The notes beneath the pieces were generated by a model that had not been told where the DNA came from, ran no database searches, and saw only the letters and a program-made list of their open reading frames with translations. The position numbers and the translations under genes are program-made. Below are positions 1-8,473 of a stretch of 64,000 nt of DNA, piece after piece (within the stretch, counting starts at the first letter, position 1; the number at the start of each line of letters is the position of its first letter). This DNA comes from 79-D21 sp964521575 (GTDB lineage Bacteria; Synergistota; Synergistia; Synergistales; 79-D21): the NCBI GenBank assembly GCA_964521575.1, contig CAZFSR010000002.1, positions 124,001-188,000 on the forward strand, given 5' to 3'.

Positions 1-1
1 C

Positions 2-736
2 TACGCCGTCATCCCGACGCTCCTCGGGCTCGGGTGCAATGTTCCGGGAATCCTGGCAACACGTGTGCTGGAGTCGAAGCGGGAGAGGTTCATCGCCGCC
101 ACCCTCATCTCCGTGGCGGTTCCCTGTGCGGCCCTCCAGGCCATGATCGTCGGTGTGCTGGGAGAGATAGGGGTACGCTACGTTCTATTGGTCTATGGGT
201 CTCTCTTCGTTTCCTGGATGGTCCTTGGTCGGCTCATGCACAAACTGCTGCCGGGATTCAGTCCCGAGCTGATCGTCGAGATCCCGCCCTACCGGATGCC
301 TTCACTCCACGCCTTTGCCATGAAACTCTGGTTCCGGGTCAGGGGTTTTCTTCTCGAGGCGACCCCCCTGGTGCTCGGAGGCATCCTGCTTGCCAACCTC
401 CTGACCACGGCAGGCATCATCGGCTTCCTGTCCCGGATTGCCGCCCCTCTCTTCAACGCCGTTCTCGGGCTTCCCGCGTCGGCCGCCGGAGCCATCCTTC
501 TGGGCATACTCCGCAAGGACGTGGCAGTGGGCATGCTCGTCCCGCTTGGCCTCACCGCAGACCAGCTTGTCGTGGCAACCGTCACCCTCTCCATGACCTT
601 TCCCTGTATCGCCACTTTCGTCGTCCTATGGAAAGAACTGGGGGCAAGGGACACGGTGAAAAGTCTCGGCATCATGCTGCTCACCGCGTTTGCGGCAGGC
701 GGCATCCTGAACGCGGCCTTTTCGTTCCTCCCTTAG
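2..736 (+). CDS. feoB: Ferrous iron transporter B, C-terminal membrane part (5' truncated by window edge)
   Basis: This is the C-terminal part of the inner-membrane Fe(II) permease. The frame is open from base 2. The first residues contain GLGCNVPGILATR, matching the conserved GCNVP motif of FeoB gate domains, and several hydrophobic helices follow, including a second gate-like repeat around PLVLGGILLANLL and the ILRKDVAVGMLVPLG segment. The G-protein half lies outside the window. It converges with the ABC importer on the other strand; the two stop codons overlap over bases 733-736, so no intergenic terminator fits between them. Family identity is secure; length and start cannot be judged. 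Confidence 0.93.
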   Translation, partial: YAVIPTLLGLGCNVPGILATRVLESKRERFIAATLISVAVPCAALQAMIVGVLGEIGVRYVLLVYGSLFVSWMVLGRLMHKLLPGFSPELIVEIPPYRMPSLHAFAMKLWFRVRGFLLEATPLVLGGILLANLLTTAGIIGFLSRIAAPLFNAVLGLPASAAGAILLGILRKDVAVGMLVPLGLTADQLVVATVTLSMTFPCIATFVVLWKELGARDTVKSLGIMLLTAFAAGGILNAAFSFLP

Positions 737-1491
737 GCGGGAAAGGCCAGCCGACCTTTCCCCAAGCCTTCCACGAACGACCACCGGACGTCGAAAACGG
801 ATTCGAGCACCTTTCCGTCGACCTCCTCAGGCAAGAATTCGCCAAGAAGCCGCCCCTTCCTCAGGAAAGCCATTCTCGCGGCGTACCGGAAAGCCAGGTT
901 CACATCGTGAAGGGCGACCACGACTCCCCTCCCCTCCCGGGCCAGCCGGTCCAGCCGTTCCATCACCAGGAGCGCGTGCCGCGGGTCGAGGGAGGAGGTT
1001 GGCTCGTCGAACAGGCAGATCGGCGTGTCCTGCGCCAGGGCCCTGGCAAGGCAGGCCCTCTGGGTTTCACCGCCCGAAAGCTCCGTGACAGGCTTCTCGC
1101 GGACCTGTACCAGTTCCATGGCCTCCAACGCCCTTTCCACCCTCCGCCTGTCCTCCTCCTTCGGCCTTTCGAAGGGCCCAAGCCAACAGGACCTTCCCAT
1201 CAGGACGATCTCCTCGACCCGGAATCCCTGCGTGAAGGCGGACTGCTGGGGAACGTAGGCGATCTTTCTCGAGACGCTCCTTCGGTCCATCCGGAAGAGC
1301 GGCAGCCCTTCGAGCAGGACCTCCCCGCTCACGGTCTTCACCACCCCGCAAAGCGCCGAGAGAAGGGTGCTTTTCCCGCTCCCGTTGGGACCCAGCAAAG
1401 CCAGGATCTCGCCCGGCCGCACCGTGAGCGTGAGTTCGCGGATAACCGGTTCGTTCCCGTAACCGGCCGATATCCCCAGGGCGGCCAACAT
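733..1491 (-). CDS. Iron-siderophore/cobalamin-type ABC transporter ATP-binding protein
   Basis: Cytoplasmic ATPase of a FecCD/BtuCD-type importer, 252 aa. Walker A is GPNGSGKST (about residue 34), the signature is LSGGETQRACLARAL, Walker B is ICLFDEP, and the H-loop is in VVVALHDVN. Its ATG overlaps the permease stop by one base (TGATG), so the two are translationally coupled. No periplasmic binding protein gene is in the window, so the substrate (ferric chelate, heme or cobalamin) is open; the adjacent FeoB makes iron the better guess. Confidence 0.9.
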   Translation of the reverse strand: MLAALGISAGYGNEPVIRELTLTVRPGEILALLGPNGSGKSTLLSALCGVVKTVSGEVLLEGLPLFRMDRRSVSRKIAYVPQQSAFTQGFRVEEIVLMGRSCWLGPFERPKEEDRRRVERALEAMELVQVREKPVTELSGGETQRACLARALAQDTPICLFDEPTSSLDPRHALLVMERLDRLAREGRGVVVALHDVNLAFRYAARMAFLRKGRLLGEFLPEEVDGKVLESVFDVRWSFVEGLGKGRLAFPA

Positions 1492-2483
1492 CAGGCGCGC
1501 CTCCAGAGAAGCAGGCAGAAGATCGGCCCTCCCACGAGAGCCGTGATCACCCCAACCGGAAGCTCAGCAAGGCCCCGGGCCAGCTGGTCGGCCATCAGCA
1601 TCAGCAGCCCCCCGCCCAGGAAAGAGAGGGGAAGGACCCTGATGTGGTTGGGCCCGGCGGAGATCCTGGCCAGGTGGGGAACAACGAGGCCCACGAAACC
1701 GATAACCCCTGAAAACGAAACGAAAACCGCCGTTGCCAGGGACGAGACCAAAAGCAGCCCAAACCTCAGCCGTGGTTCGTCCACCCCGAGTGAGAGCGCA
1801 GGACTTCCCGACGACACGATATCGAGATCCCTGTGAAGCCCAAGGCCCAGTCCCGCCACGCAAAGCGCCGCAGGCAGGCACCAGGCCGTGCTTGCCCAAT
1901 CGGAACCGGAGAAGCTGCCCATGATCCAGAGGACAATCGCCGCCATCATCTGTCCCGAAAGAGCCTTCAGCAAAGCGATGGCCGCACTCAGGATGCTCCC
2001 CACGACAACTCCCGCGAGGATCATCCTCGTGGGCTCCCTCAGGCCCCCCCGGCTACCGAGGGCAAGGACCACCCCCAGAGCCCCAAGACTGCCCGCAAAA
2101 GCCCATAAAGACAGGAAAGGCAGCTGGAAGGAGATCGCAGCCGCCGCCCCGAAAGCCGCGCCGGACGCCACTCCCAGCGTGTAGGGTTCGGCGAGGGGAT
2201 TCATCAGGAGGGCCTGGAAAAGAACTCCGCAACCGGCCAGGCCGGCCCCGGTCGCGAGGGCCGTCAGGGCCCGCGGGAGCCGCACCTGCCAGATGACGGC
2301 GCGTGCCAGGCCTTCGGAAGACTGGGAGGGCTCGCCGGGGCCTGTCGCGAGGATTGAAAACACCTCCCGCGCGGAAATCGGAACATCCCCCGAAACAAGG
2401 GAAAACCCCAGGGCAAACCCGAGGGCAACAACAAGGAAAAGACCGATCGAAACCAGGCGGAACTTGTCGCGGGCGGTTTTCAC
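1491..2483 (-). CDS. FecCD-family ABC transporter permease
   Basis: Integral membrane permease of the Fe3+-siderophore/vitamin B12 importer family, about 330 aa and 9-10 hydrophobic helices. Family motifs are visible in LLMNPLAEPYTLGVASGAAFGA near residue 100 (the NPLA-P-LG region) and in GVIGFVGLVVPHLAR near the C-terminus. I prefer the GTG at 2483 over the upstream ATG at 2507, because an AGGAG lies about ten bases before that GTG and the extra N-terminal residues are polar. A -10-like TATACT (minus strand, 2516-2521) lies just upstream. It is first in a two-gene operon with the ATPase. Confidence 0.88.
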   Translation of the reverse strand: MKTARDKFRLVSIGLFLVVALGFALGFSLVSGDVPISAREVFSILATGPGEPSQSSEGLARAVIWQVRLPRALTALATGAGLAGCGVLFQALLMNPLAEPYTLGVASGAAFGAAAAISFQLPFLSLWAFAGSLGALGVVLALGSRGGLREPTRMILAGVVVGSILSAAIALLKALSGQMMAAIVLWIMGSFSGSDWASTAWCLPAALCVAGLGLGLHRDLDIVSSGSPALSLGVDEPRLRFGLLLVSSLATAVFVSFSGVIGFVGLVVPHLARISAGPNHIRVLPLSFLGGGLLMLMADQLARGLAELPVGVITALVGGPIFCLLLWRRA

Positions 2484-2530
2484 CGAAGCCACTCTCCTGT
2501 ACGGCATTTACGGTCAGTATAACGGAAAGA

Positions 2531-2576
2531 AAAAGGGGCGGAACGCGCTTTCCGCGCGTGCCACCCCTTAAAAAGC
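2531..2576 (-). terminator. Rho-independent terminator of the 105-aa orphan gene
   Basis: On the minus strand a long stem (AAGGGGTGG.. paired with ..CCGCCCCTT, a few mismatches) is followed by TTTTTCTTT. It sits about 25 bases after the stop of the gene at 2600-2917 and just before the start of the ABC permease gene, so it separates the two transcription units. Confidence 0.7.
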
Positions 2577-2599
2577 CTTATGGATTCCTTCGTGTTCCC

Positions 2600-2917
2600 C
2601 TAGAGGGCAACCATGGAATGCACTGGGGAATGCACGTTTCCCTTCGCACCGGCAAGGCTGTTCACGGGCGCGCTCACGAAAATCCAGCCGCCTTCCGTAT
2701 CCTTCTCCCAGCTCCCGGCCGCCGCGCAAACCCCGCCGATCAGTTCCTGTCCCGCCATGTACCAGTTTCCCCTGCTGTCCTTCAACCACATATCGAACCC
2801 TCCGTTTCCGAACTCGACAAGCCGCGAAAAGAAACCTGCGGCGTCCGCGCAATCAACGCCCGCGAAGCTTCGTCTCGCTCGTCTCATTCGGCTGGCCGGG
2901 ACACTGCAAAAATCCAT
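2600..2917 (-). CDS. Hypothetical protein, 105 aa, soluble
   Basis: I do not recognise the family. No signal peptide or membrane segment is seen. The middle (DMWLKDSRGNWYMAGQELIGG) and end (GGWIFVSAPV) read like a small beta-rich fold. The gene is supported by its signals rather than by homology: a GGAGGGT ribosome site five bases before the ATG, a near-consensus sigma-70 promoter at 2948-2976, and a terminator just downstream. The opposite strand is also open here but lacks such signals. It is monocistronic. Confidence 0.65.
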   Translation of the reverse strand: MDFCSVPASRMRRARRSFAGVDCADAAGFFSRLVEFGNGGFDMWLKDSRGNWYMAGQELIGGVCAAAGSWEKDTEGGWIFVSAPVNSLAGAKGNVHSPVHSMVAL

Positions 2918-2947
2918 CTTTTACCCTCCGTTCCCTTTCTCTGGGTA

Positions 2948-2976
2948 TTTATACCAGAAGTTCCGGAAGGAGTCAA
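2948..2976 (-). promoter_or_regulatory. Sigma-70-type promoter for the 105-aa protein
   Basis: Minus-strand TTGACT, 17-base spacer, TATAAA. It lies about 30 bases upstream of the ATG at 2917. Confidence 0.75.
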
Positions 2977-3024
2977 CACCAGTTTATTTATATTGTATAA
3001 CTAAACTCAAAATGTCCGACAATT

Positions 3025-3849
3025 TCATTCCCGCCCTTCCGTCATGTTCGGGATCTCCAGGCGCGGCGGCACAAGGACAACTTCCGGCAGGTTTTCCTGC
3101 CGCTTGATGGAGTTCACCAGGAGACGAGCGGAGATCACCCCGGTTTCGAAGGCCGGCCAAAGGAGAAGGGGCAATCCCGTCGGGTTGCAAAAAGGAACCA
3201 GCCCGCAGGCAACGACCGCCCGCTCTCCGGGTTCGGGGGGAACCCCGTCGCAAAGCACCCAGCCGGAACGGCAATCTCCGTCCGCGGTTCCCCCGAGGCG
3301 TTCGCCTATCGGGCGGAAAAGCGCTTCGGGACCGGGCCGGTAACGGATCTGGCAATCTTTCGCCAGCGAGAGCAACCTTCTGGTTCCCTCTTCATGGTCG
3401 ATGAGAACGGACATGGCACCTTGCAGGCGGAAGCCGACCGTCACGACCGGCACAGCCGGCAAACCCGGGATTTCGGGATCCAGCCAGACAAGCCCGTCTA
3501 CGCGGCGGGCCGAAAGCGTCCTTAATAAACTTTCCCTTGCTCCCGGCATACCGCCCGTCGAACGAACCATGAAATCCACCCGGCCCTTTGCCAGGACTCG
3601 CTCGATGCCGGACATGAAGCTTCCGGCCCACTCGGAAGACAGGGAACGGAAAACGACAGCGACCATCCCGCTCTTGCTGCTTGAAAGCCCTTTCGCCATG
3701 GCATCCGGTTCATAGCCCAGCCGTTTCACCGCTTCCCAGACTTTCTGGCGCGTCGCGAGGGAAATCCTCGAATCCCCCTTCAGGGCACGGCTGACCGTTG
3801 CCTTGTCAACCCCAGCCTCGGAAGCCACCTGGACCATCGTCACCCTCAT
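3025..3849 (-). CDS. LacI/PurR-family transcriptional regulator, shortened effector domain
   Basis: DNA-binding regulator, about 274 aa. The N-terminal helix-turn-helix is clear (VTMVQVASEAGVDKATVSRAL, then RLGYEPDAMAKGL as hinge). The periplasmic-binding-like domain begins with MVAVVFRSLSSEW but is about 50-60 residues shorter than usual LacI proteins; the second lobe after about residue 165 is compressed, though PLLLWPAFETGVISARLL resembles the conserved C-terminal region. I place the start at 3849, with AAGGGGG eight bases upstream; an in-frame ATG at 3867 lacks a ribosome site. A palindrome just upstream suggests autoregulation. The target is unknown; the divergent LemA gene is one candidate. 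Confidence 0.85.
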   Translation of the reverse strand: MRVTMVQVASEAGVDKATVSRALKGDSRISLATRQKVWEAVKRLGYEPDAMAKGLSSSKSGMVAVVFRSLSSEWAGSFMSGIERVLAKGRVDFMVRSTGGMPGARESLLRTLSARRVDGLVWLDPEIPGLPAVPVVTVGFRLQGAMSVLIDHEEGTRRLLSLAKDCQIRYRPGPEALFRPIGERLGGTADGDCRSGWVLCDGVPPEPGERAVVACGLVPFCNPTGLPLLLWPAFETGVISARLLVNSIKRQENLPEVVLVPPRLEIPNMTEGRE

Positions 3850-3865
3850 GCGGCACGCCCCCTTC

Positions 3866-3881
3866 ATTCAACCGGTTGCAA
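3866..3881. promoter_or_regulatory. Putative LacI-type operator
   Basis: Perfect 10-base palindrome CAACCGGTTG (3869-3878), extended on both sides with one mismatch. The centre is CG, as in many LacI/PurR-family operators. It lies between the regulator start (3849) and the divergent lemA gene, where it could control both. Confidence 0.55.
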
Positions 3882-3957
3882 TTCTATCACTTCCGCGTTC
3901 AACCCACATTCTTCGGCTAAAATGGAGTCGATCTCTATCCCGAATGGGGGAATTGCC

Positions 3958-4515
3958 GTGCTCATGATCGGAATTTTTGCCGCCGTCGTCGCACTCGCCT
4001 TTGCCTGGTCCGTTTCCACCTACAACCGCTTCATCCGCCTGAAGAACATGATGGCCGAAGCCTGGAGCGGAATCGATGTCCAGCTCAAGCGGCGGGTGGA
4101 CCTGATCCCGAACCTCGTCGAAACCGTCAAGGGCTACGCGACACACGAGAAGGAACTGTTCGAAAAGGTCGCATTGTGCAGGGCACAATCCGTCAGCGCC
4201 GGGACGGTCAAAGAACAGGCCGCCGCCGAGACGGCCCTGACCGCATCCCTGCGGACTCTTTTCGCCGTCGCGGAAGCCTACCCGGAACTGAAGGCCAACA
4301 CGAACTTCCTCGACCTCCAGAAGAGCCTCTCGGAGATCGAAGACCAGATCCAGATGGCCCGCCGGTATTACAACGGGACCGTTAGGGAGAACAACGTCCT
4401 CGTCGACAGTTTCCCCAGCAACCTCATCGCCAGGTTGAGCGGTTTCACCAAAGGGGATTTCTTCGAGCTGGAAGACGCGGGAGAGCGGAAGGCTCCCCAG
4501 GTTCGTTTCAACTAG
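3958..4515 (+). CDS. lemA: LemA family protein
   Basis: Membrane-anchored LemA protein, about 185 aa. One N-terminal hydrophobic segment (IGIFAAVVALAFAWSV) is followed by the characteristic YNRFIRLKNMMAEAWSGIDVQLKRR and DLIPNLVETVKGYA, and ends with a helical region including QIQMARRYYNGTVRENN. I choose GTG 3958 because GGGGG lies seven bases upstream; ATG 3922 has no ribosome site and overlaps a -10-like TAAAAT. It is followed 12 bases later by the DUF2207 gene; LemA-DUF2207 pairs are common in bacteria. The biochemical role is not established. Confidence 0.92.
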   Translation: MLMIGIFAAVVALAFAWSVSTYNRFIRLKNMMAEAWSGIDVQLKRRVDLIPNLVETVKGYATHEKELFEKVALCRAQSVSAGTVKEQAAAETALTASLRTLFAVAEAYPELKANTNFLDLQKSLSEIEDQIQMARRYYNGTVRENNVLVDSFPSNLIARLSGFTKGDFFELEDAGERKAPQVRFN

Positions 4516-4527
4516 GCGGACTGCGGG

Positions 4528-6501
4528 ATGAAGATCCGCCCCCGGCGCTTTATCCTGCCCGCCGCTCTTTTATGCGCGCTGTTTCTCGGGCTTTTCCCCG
4601 AAGCCGCGGCGGCCGATGAACGGGTCCTGGAGTACGGAAGCGAGGTGAGCGTAAGGCCCGACGCTTCCCTGGAAATCACGGAGACAATCCGGGTCCGCGC
4701 TGAGGGGCAAACCATCCGGCGCGGGATCTACCGTGACTTCCCGACGACCTACAGGGACCCCGAAGGACACACCGTCATCGTCCCCTTCGAGGTGGCGTCC
4801 GTCCTGAGGGACGGAAGGCCTGAGCCCTTCAGCGTCCAGTCCCTGTCGAACGGCAAAAGGGTCAGGATCGGCAACCCCGATCGTTTTCTTGCACCCGGAG
4901 ATCACGTTTACATCCTGGTGTACCGGACAGCCCGCCAGATCGGTTTTTTCCAGGACCATGACGAGCTTTACTGGAACGTGACGGGCAACGGCTGGCAATG
5001 GCCGATCGATTCGGCCTGGTGCGTCGTCTCCCTGCCGAATGCAGCCCGCGTCACGATGACGGAAGCCTTTACCGGGAGAATGGGCGAGAAGGGACGGGAT
5101 TTCCGGATCCTGCAGGAACCCGGCGGCCCGCCCCGGTTCGTCACGACGCGCACCCTCTACCCGGGGGAGGGTTTTTCCATCGTGGCGGGATGGCCGAAGG
5201 GCATCGTTACGGAGCCCTCCCGGTCCGACAAGCTCACCTGGATGATCCGGGACAACGCCGGCCGATTGGCCTTGTATGCCGGTCTCGCCGTTCTCCTTCT
5301 CTACTATTTCCTCGTATGGTTCCGCTACGGGAGAGACCCCCGTCCCGGGACGATCATCCCCCGCTTCTCCCCGCCCGAGGGGTTCACACCAGGAGGGGTC
5401 CGGTATCTTTACCGGATGGGATACGATGACCGGTGCTTCACGGCCACCCTCCTCAACGCAGCGGTGAAGGGAGTCCTGACCATCGAGCAGGACGGGGACA
5501 CCTACTTCCTGCGGCGCGGTCCGAAGCCGGATTTCGATTCCCTGGACGCGGAAGAGCGCGTCGTCGCCCATCCCCTCATCGGCCTTCACGAAACCCTCGC
5601 CGTGAACCAGGCGAACCACGTCGCCATCAGCGGAGCCGTAACCGCCCTAAAGGATCTTCTGAGGAACCGCTATTACCGGAAAACATTCGTCCGGAACACC
5701 GGCTTTTTCGTGTTCGGCGTTCTTTTGACGATCCTCTCCCTGGTCCTGGGCGTCATGCTCGACCCCGATGCAGGAAACCTCCCCGTCGACGTGGCGTATG
5801 CGTTCGTGTTCCCCCTGCTGACCCTTTTCGGGCTGGCCTTCGTCGGGGGCATCGTGAAGCAGGCGAAGGCGGTGAAGAACGGCCCGCGACGAATCCGCTC
5901 CCTGGTCGGCCTTCTTGCCATGCTCGTGTTCCTCGTGCCGGTCGGCTCGGCCATGAGCCTGATGGGCAGGGGTCTGGCGGGAATCGTTTCCTGGAGCCTT
6001 CTCGCGGTCGTGGTCCTCCTGGTTTTGTCGAACGTCCTCTTCGCCTGGCTGCTGAAAGCCCGGACTCCCTTCGGACGGCAGGCCATGGATGAAATCGAGG
6101 GGTTCCGCCTCTATCTTTCGGTCGCGGAAGCCGACCGGCTTAACCGGCTGAACCCGCCGGACCGCACCCCCGAGCTGTTCGAGCGGTTCCTTCCCTATGC
6201 CCTGGCCCTGGATGTGGAACAGGAGTGGTCGGAGCAGTTTTCCGAAGTCTTCGCTCGCATGGCGGCTGAAGGGACCGCACCGGAAACCTGGAGGGGCGGA
6301 TACCATCCTTCCTGGTACATGGGAAACGCCCTTCGCGGCTTCAACGCCGGAGCGTTCGCCTCTAATTTCGGCTCCGGCCTGTCCGGTGCCATCTCCCAGG
6401 CGTCTGTCGCACCCGGTAGCCGATCGGGCTTCGGCGGAGGAGGCGGCGGCGGGGGCGGTTCGGGAGGAGGAGGTGGCGGGGGCGGCGGCGGCGGGTGGTA
6501 G
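4528..6501 (+). CDS. DUF2207 domain membrane protein with glycine-rich tail
   Basis: 657 aa. A signal peptide (FILPAALLCALFLGLFPEAAA) precedes an extracytoplasmic DUF2207 domain (residues about 30-240, with RRGIYRDFPTTYRD), a membrane helix (LALYAGLAVLLLYYFLVWF), a cytoplasmic stretch, several further helices (about 390-510), and a C-terminal tail that is almost all Gly ending in Trp. Poly-Gly tails are typical of this family. It forms a unit with LemA just upstream. Function is unknown; cell-envelope association is inferred from topology. Confidence 0.9.
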   Translation: MKIRPRRFILPAALLCALFLGLFPEAAAADERVLEYGSEVSVRPDASLEITETIRVRAEGQTIRRGIYRDFPTTYRDPEGHTVIVPFEVASVLRDGRPEPFSVQSLSNGKRVRIGNPDRFLAPGDHVYILVYRTARQIGFFQDHDELYWNVTGNGWQWPIDSAWCVVSLPNAARVTMTEAFTGRMGEKGRDFRILQEPGGPPRFVTTRTLYPGEGFSIVAGWPKGIVTEPSRSDKLTWMIRDNAGRLALYAGLAVLLLYYFLVWFRYGRDPRPGTIIPRFSPPEGFTPGGVRYLYRMGYDDRCFTATLLNAAVKGVLTIEQDGDTYFLRRGPKPDFDSLDAEERVVAHPLIGLHETLAVNQANHVAISGAVTALKDLLRNRYYRKTFVRNTGFFVFGVLLTILSLVLGVMLDPDAGNLPVDVAYAFVFPLLTLFGLAFVGGIVKQAKAVKNGPRRIRSLVGLLAMLVFLVPVGSAMSLMGRGLAGIVSWSLLAVVVLLVLSNVLFAWLLKARTPFGRQAMDEIEGFRLYLSVAEADRLNRLNPPDRTPELFERFLPYALALDVEQEWSEQFSEVFARMAAEGTAPETWRGGYHPSWYMGNALRGFNAGAFASNFGSGLSGAISQASVAPGSRSGFGGGGGGGGGSGGGGGGGGGGGW

Positions 6502-6514
6502 ATTTCCTTCTAAC

Positions 6515-6543
6515 TTGGCTTTGTTCTGTCAAGACAATATAAT
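6515..6543 (+). promoter_or_regulatory. Sigma-70-type promoter for the small CxxC protein
   Basis: TTGGCT, 17-base spacer, TATAAT (perfect -10). It lies directly after the DUF2207 stop and gives the 61-aa gene its own transcript. Confidence 0.75.
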
Positions 6544-6579
6544 GAATGGGCATCAGAAAAAAACTCGGGAGGGATGTCC

Positions 6580-6765
6580 ATGTCAAAGCTGGGCTGGCCG
6601 CATCCGGACCACGAGAACCACCTCTGCTACTACCAGAACATGGGGATGGTCGAAGCGGAACTCGACAAGTACGTCGAGCTCGTCAAGGATGGGAAATTCG
6701 TCTGCGCGAACTGCGGGAGGGTGGCCAAAGAGGCCGGGAACCTTTGCAATCCCGTTGCACTGTAG
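6580..6765 (+). CDS. Small CxxC protein, 61 aa, unknown function
   Basis: A short acidic protein with a C-terminal zinc-ribbon-like half knuckle (KFVCANCGRVAKEAGNLC) and an N-terminal HPDHENHLCYYQNMGM. Four cysteines and two or three histidines could bind a metal. I prefer ATG 6580 over ATG 6574 because GGGAGGG then has a six-base spacer. It has its own promoter and a strong terminator, so it is an independent, probably well-expressed gene. I cannot assign a role. Confidence 0.75.
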   Translation: MSKLGWPHPDHENHLCYYQNMGMVEAELDKYVELVKDGKFVCANCGRVAKEAGNLCNPVAL

Positions 6766-6771
6766 CTGAAA

Positions 6772-6807
6772 GAAAGGGCTGGGGGCCGGGCGGCCCCCAG
6801 CCCTTTC
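6772..6807. terminator. Bidirectional terminator hairpin
   Basis: A 16-bp perfect GC-rich stem (GAAAGGGCTGGGGGCC with its complement) and a four-base loop, between the convergent 61-aa gene and the nucleoside kinase gene. T-rich flanks are short (CTTTCTTT on the minus side). Confidence 0.8.
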
Positions 6808-6820
6808 TCGTGAAAAACGG

Positions 6821-8461
6821 TCAGACCCGGAAACAGCTTCCCCCGATGAATTCCCTCAGGATGGAATTGTTCGGCACGTTGTCCGCAGGGATGAAGGGCG
6901 CGTAACGGAGCAGGTCCAAAAGACGGGCCGCTTCCCCGAACACGGCGGATTCCTCCCTCACCGTCCTGAGGAGGGGCTCGGCATACCCCTTCAGGACCGA
7001 GAGTTCGTAGACAAGCGCCGAATTGAACATTGCGTCGGATTTCTCCTGGTAGGGGAAAATATGGCGCGTAGCCCCCCGGATCACCGAAGGCCACTGCAGC
7101 AGGGTCGCCTCGGGCTTCTTCCCCCTTGTGCGGTAGTCCCGGACCAGGCGCCGCAAGAGGCGGTTGTCGGTCGTGCTGGTGCGGTTGTGCCGGTCCAGGT
7201 TGACACCCGTGAGGGGAGACAGGTAGACCCGGAACTTCTCCGGGTCGGGGATTTCTCGCCCCACCTGGTCGTTCAGGCCGTGAATGCCCTCGATGACCAG
7301 GATTTCGCCCTTCTCCAGCCGTAGTTCGACACCGGGCTCCCGCGTCCCGTTCAGGAAATCGAAACGGGGAGGCATGACAGCCTTGCCTTCCAGGAGATCG
7401 GCGATGTGTCTATTCAACAAGTCCAGGTCGAGCGCTTCGATCGACTCGAAGTCGTAGTTGCCCTCCGCATCCCTTGGGGTCTTGCTCCGCTCGAGGAAAT
7501 AGTCGTCCATGGCCAGGATCTTCGAACGCTTCCCGCAGACCGCCAGCTGGACGGCAAGCCTGTGGGACGTGGTGGTCTTCCCCGAACCGGAAGGCCCAGC
7601 GATGCAGACCAGTCGGCACCTCTCGCGCGATACGACATCTTCGGCGATCCGGTTCAGGCGCTGCGAATGGAGGGCTTCCGAGACCAGGACGAGGTCTGTC
7701 GACCTGCCGGACGCCACAGCCCGGTGAAGGCTTTCCATCGTGCTGATCCCGAGGATGTCGAGCCAACCGGCGTATTCGAGAAAGACATCGGAAAGGCGCC
7801 GCGGCGGTTGGAACGGCGGCAGCTGGGCCGGGTAGGCCACGGTGGGGAACCTGAGGACCATCCCGGGAGCATGGGGAACCAGGTCGAAAACCTCCACTGA
7901 CCCGGTCGAAGGAGCCAGCGGCCCATAGAAAAATCCGCTCCGGTCACCGATCCGGTAGGTTTCGACCGGGTCGTTCCCGATCCATCTCAACAGCTCGGCC
8001 TTGTCCCTATTCCCCTGGTTCTCGAAAAGCGTCCGCGCACGGTCCAGGGAAAGGACCTCGCGGGTGACGGGCAGATCGCGGGCAACCAGGTCCAAAATCT
8101 CCCTGCGCACAGCCTCCACTTGGGAGGAAGCAAGGGCTTCGCCCGGCGTTTCGCAATAGTAACCGTCACTCAGGGAGTGCCGGACCACCACTTCCCGGCC
8201 CAGCGCCTTCCGGCAGGCCAGGACAAGGAGGAAGGTGAGCGTGCGCCGGTAAACTTCCTTGCCCTCGAAGCAGGAGGTGTCCACGAACGAAACCGAACAA
8301 TCCTCCGAAACCTCCCAGGAAAGAGGGCGAAGGTAGCGGTTGACCCGCCAGGCCACGATGCTGCGCATTTTCCGGCCGTCCCTCGAAAGGACGTCCAGGC
8401 CGTTCATGGGCCTGTCGCTCTCGAAGGATCCGTTTCCCTCCTCGATGACCCGGAATGTCAT
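6821..8461 (-). CDS. Uridine-kinase-like nucleoside kinase with ThrRS-like N-terminus
   Basis: Predicted cytoplasmic P-loop nucleoside/phosphoribulokinase-type kinase, 546 aa. The C-terminal half has Walker A GPSGSGKTTT (about 289), a MDDYF acceptor-loop motif, PRFDFL and LVIEGIHGLN. The N-terminal half resembles the TGS/second additional domain of threonyl-tRNA synthetases that is fused to Udk-like kinases in many Firmicutes and Thermotogae (for example HSLSDGYYCE). This fused form is about twice the size of plain Udk. It lies 12 bases after the rhodanese gene, so the two are probably cotranscribed. Substrate is inferred only from family. Confidence 0.87.
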   Translation of the reverse strand: MTFRVIEEGNGSFESDRPMNGLDVLSRDGRKMRSIVAWRVNRYLRPLSWEVSEDCSVSFVDTSCFEGKEVYRRTLTFLLVLACRKALGREVVVRHSLSDGYYCETPGEALASSQVEAVRREILDLVARDLPVTREVLSLDRARTLFENQGNRDKAELLRWIGNDPVETYRIGDRSGFFYGPLAPSTGSVEVFDLVPHAPGMVLRFPTVAYPAQLPPFQPPRRLSDVFLEYAGWLDILGISTMESLHRAVASGRSTDLVLVSEALHSQRLNRIAEDVVSRERCRLVCIAGPSGSGKTTTSHRLAVQLAVCGKRSKILAMDDYFLERSKTPRDAEGNYDFESIEALDLDLLNRHIADLLEGKAVMPPRFDFLNGTREPGVELRLEKGEILVIEGIHGLNDQVGREIPDPEKFRVYLSPLTGVNLDRHNRTSTTDNRLLRRLVRDYRTRGKKPEATLLQWPSVIRGATRHIFPYQEKSDAMFNSALVYELSVLKGYAEPLLRTVREESAVFGEAARLLDLLRYAPFIPADNVPNNSILREFIGGSCFRV

Positions 8462-8473
8462 GTCATGCCCTCC

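Noticed and set aside
34..1836. 600-codon open frame on the plus strand across feoB, the ABC ATPase and the permease
   Set aside because: Arg/Pro/His-rich composition with no domain; it runs antisense or out of phase through three clear genes, a common artefact of high-GC DNA.
2484..2600. Possible cobalamin riboswitch or Fur box before the FecCD permease
   Set aside because: Too little space and no recognisable B12-box or Fur palindrome; only a terminator hairpin and a -10-like hexamer.
2613..3107. 164-codon plus-strand frame opposite the 105-aa gene
   Set aside because: No ribosome site or promoter, whereas the minus strand has both plus a terminator.
6421..6500. GGC/GGA-rich repeat that looks like a low-complexity tandem repeat
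   Set aside because: It is the poly-glycine tail of the DUF2207 protein, usual for that family.
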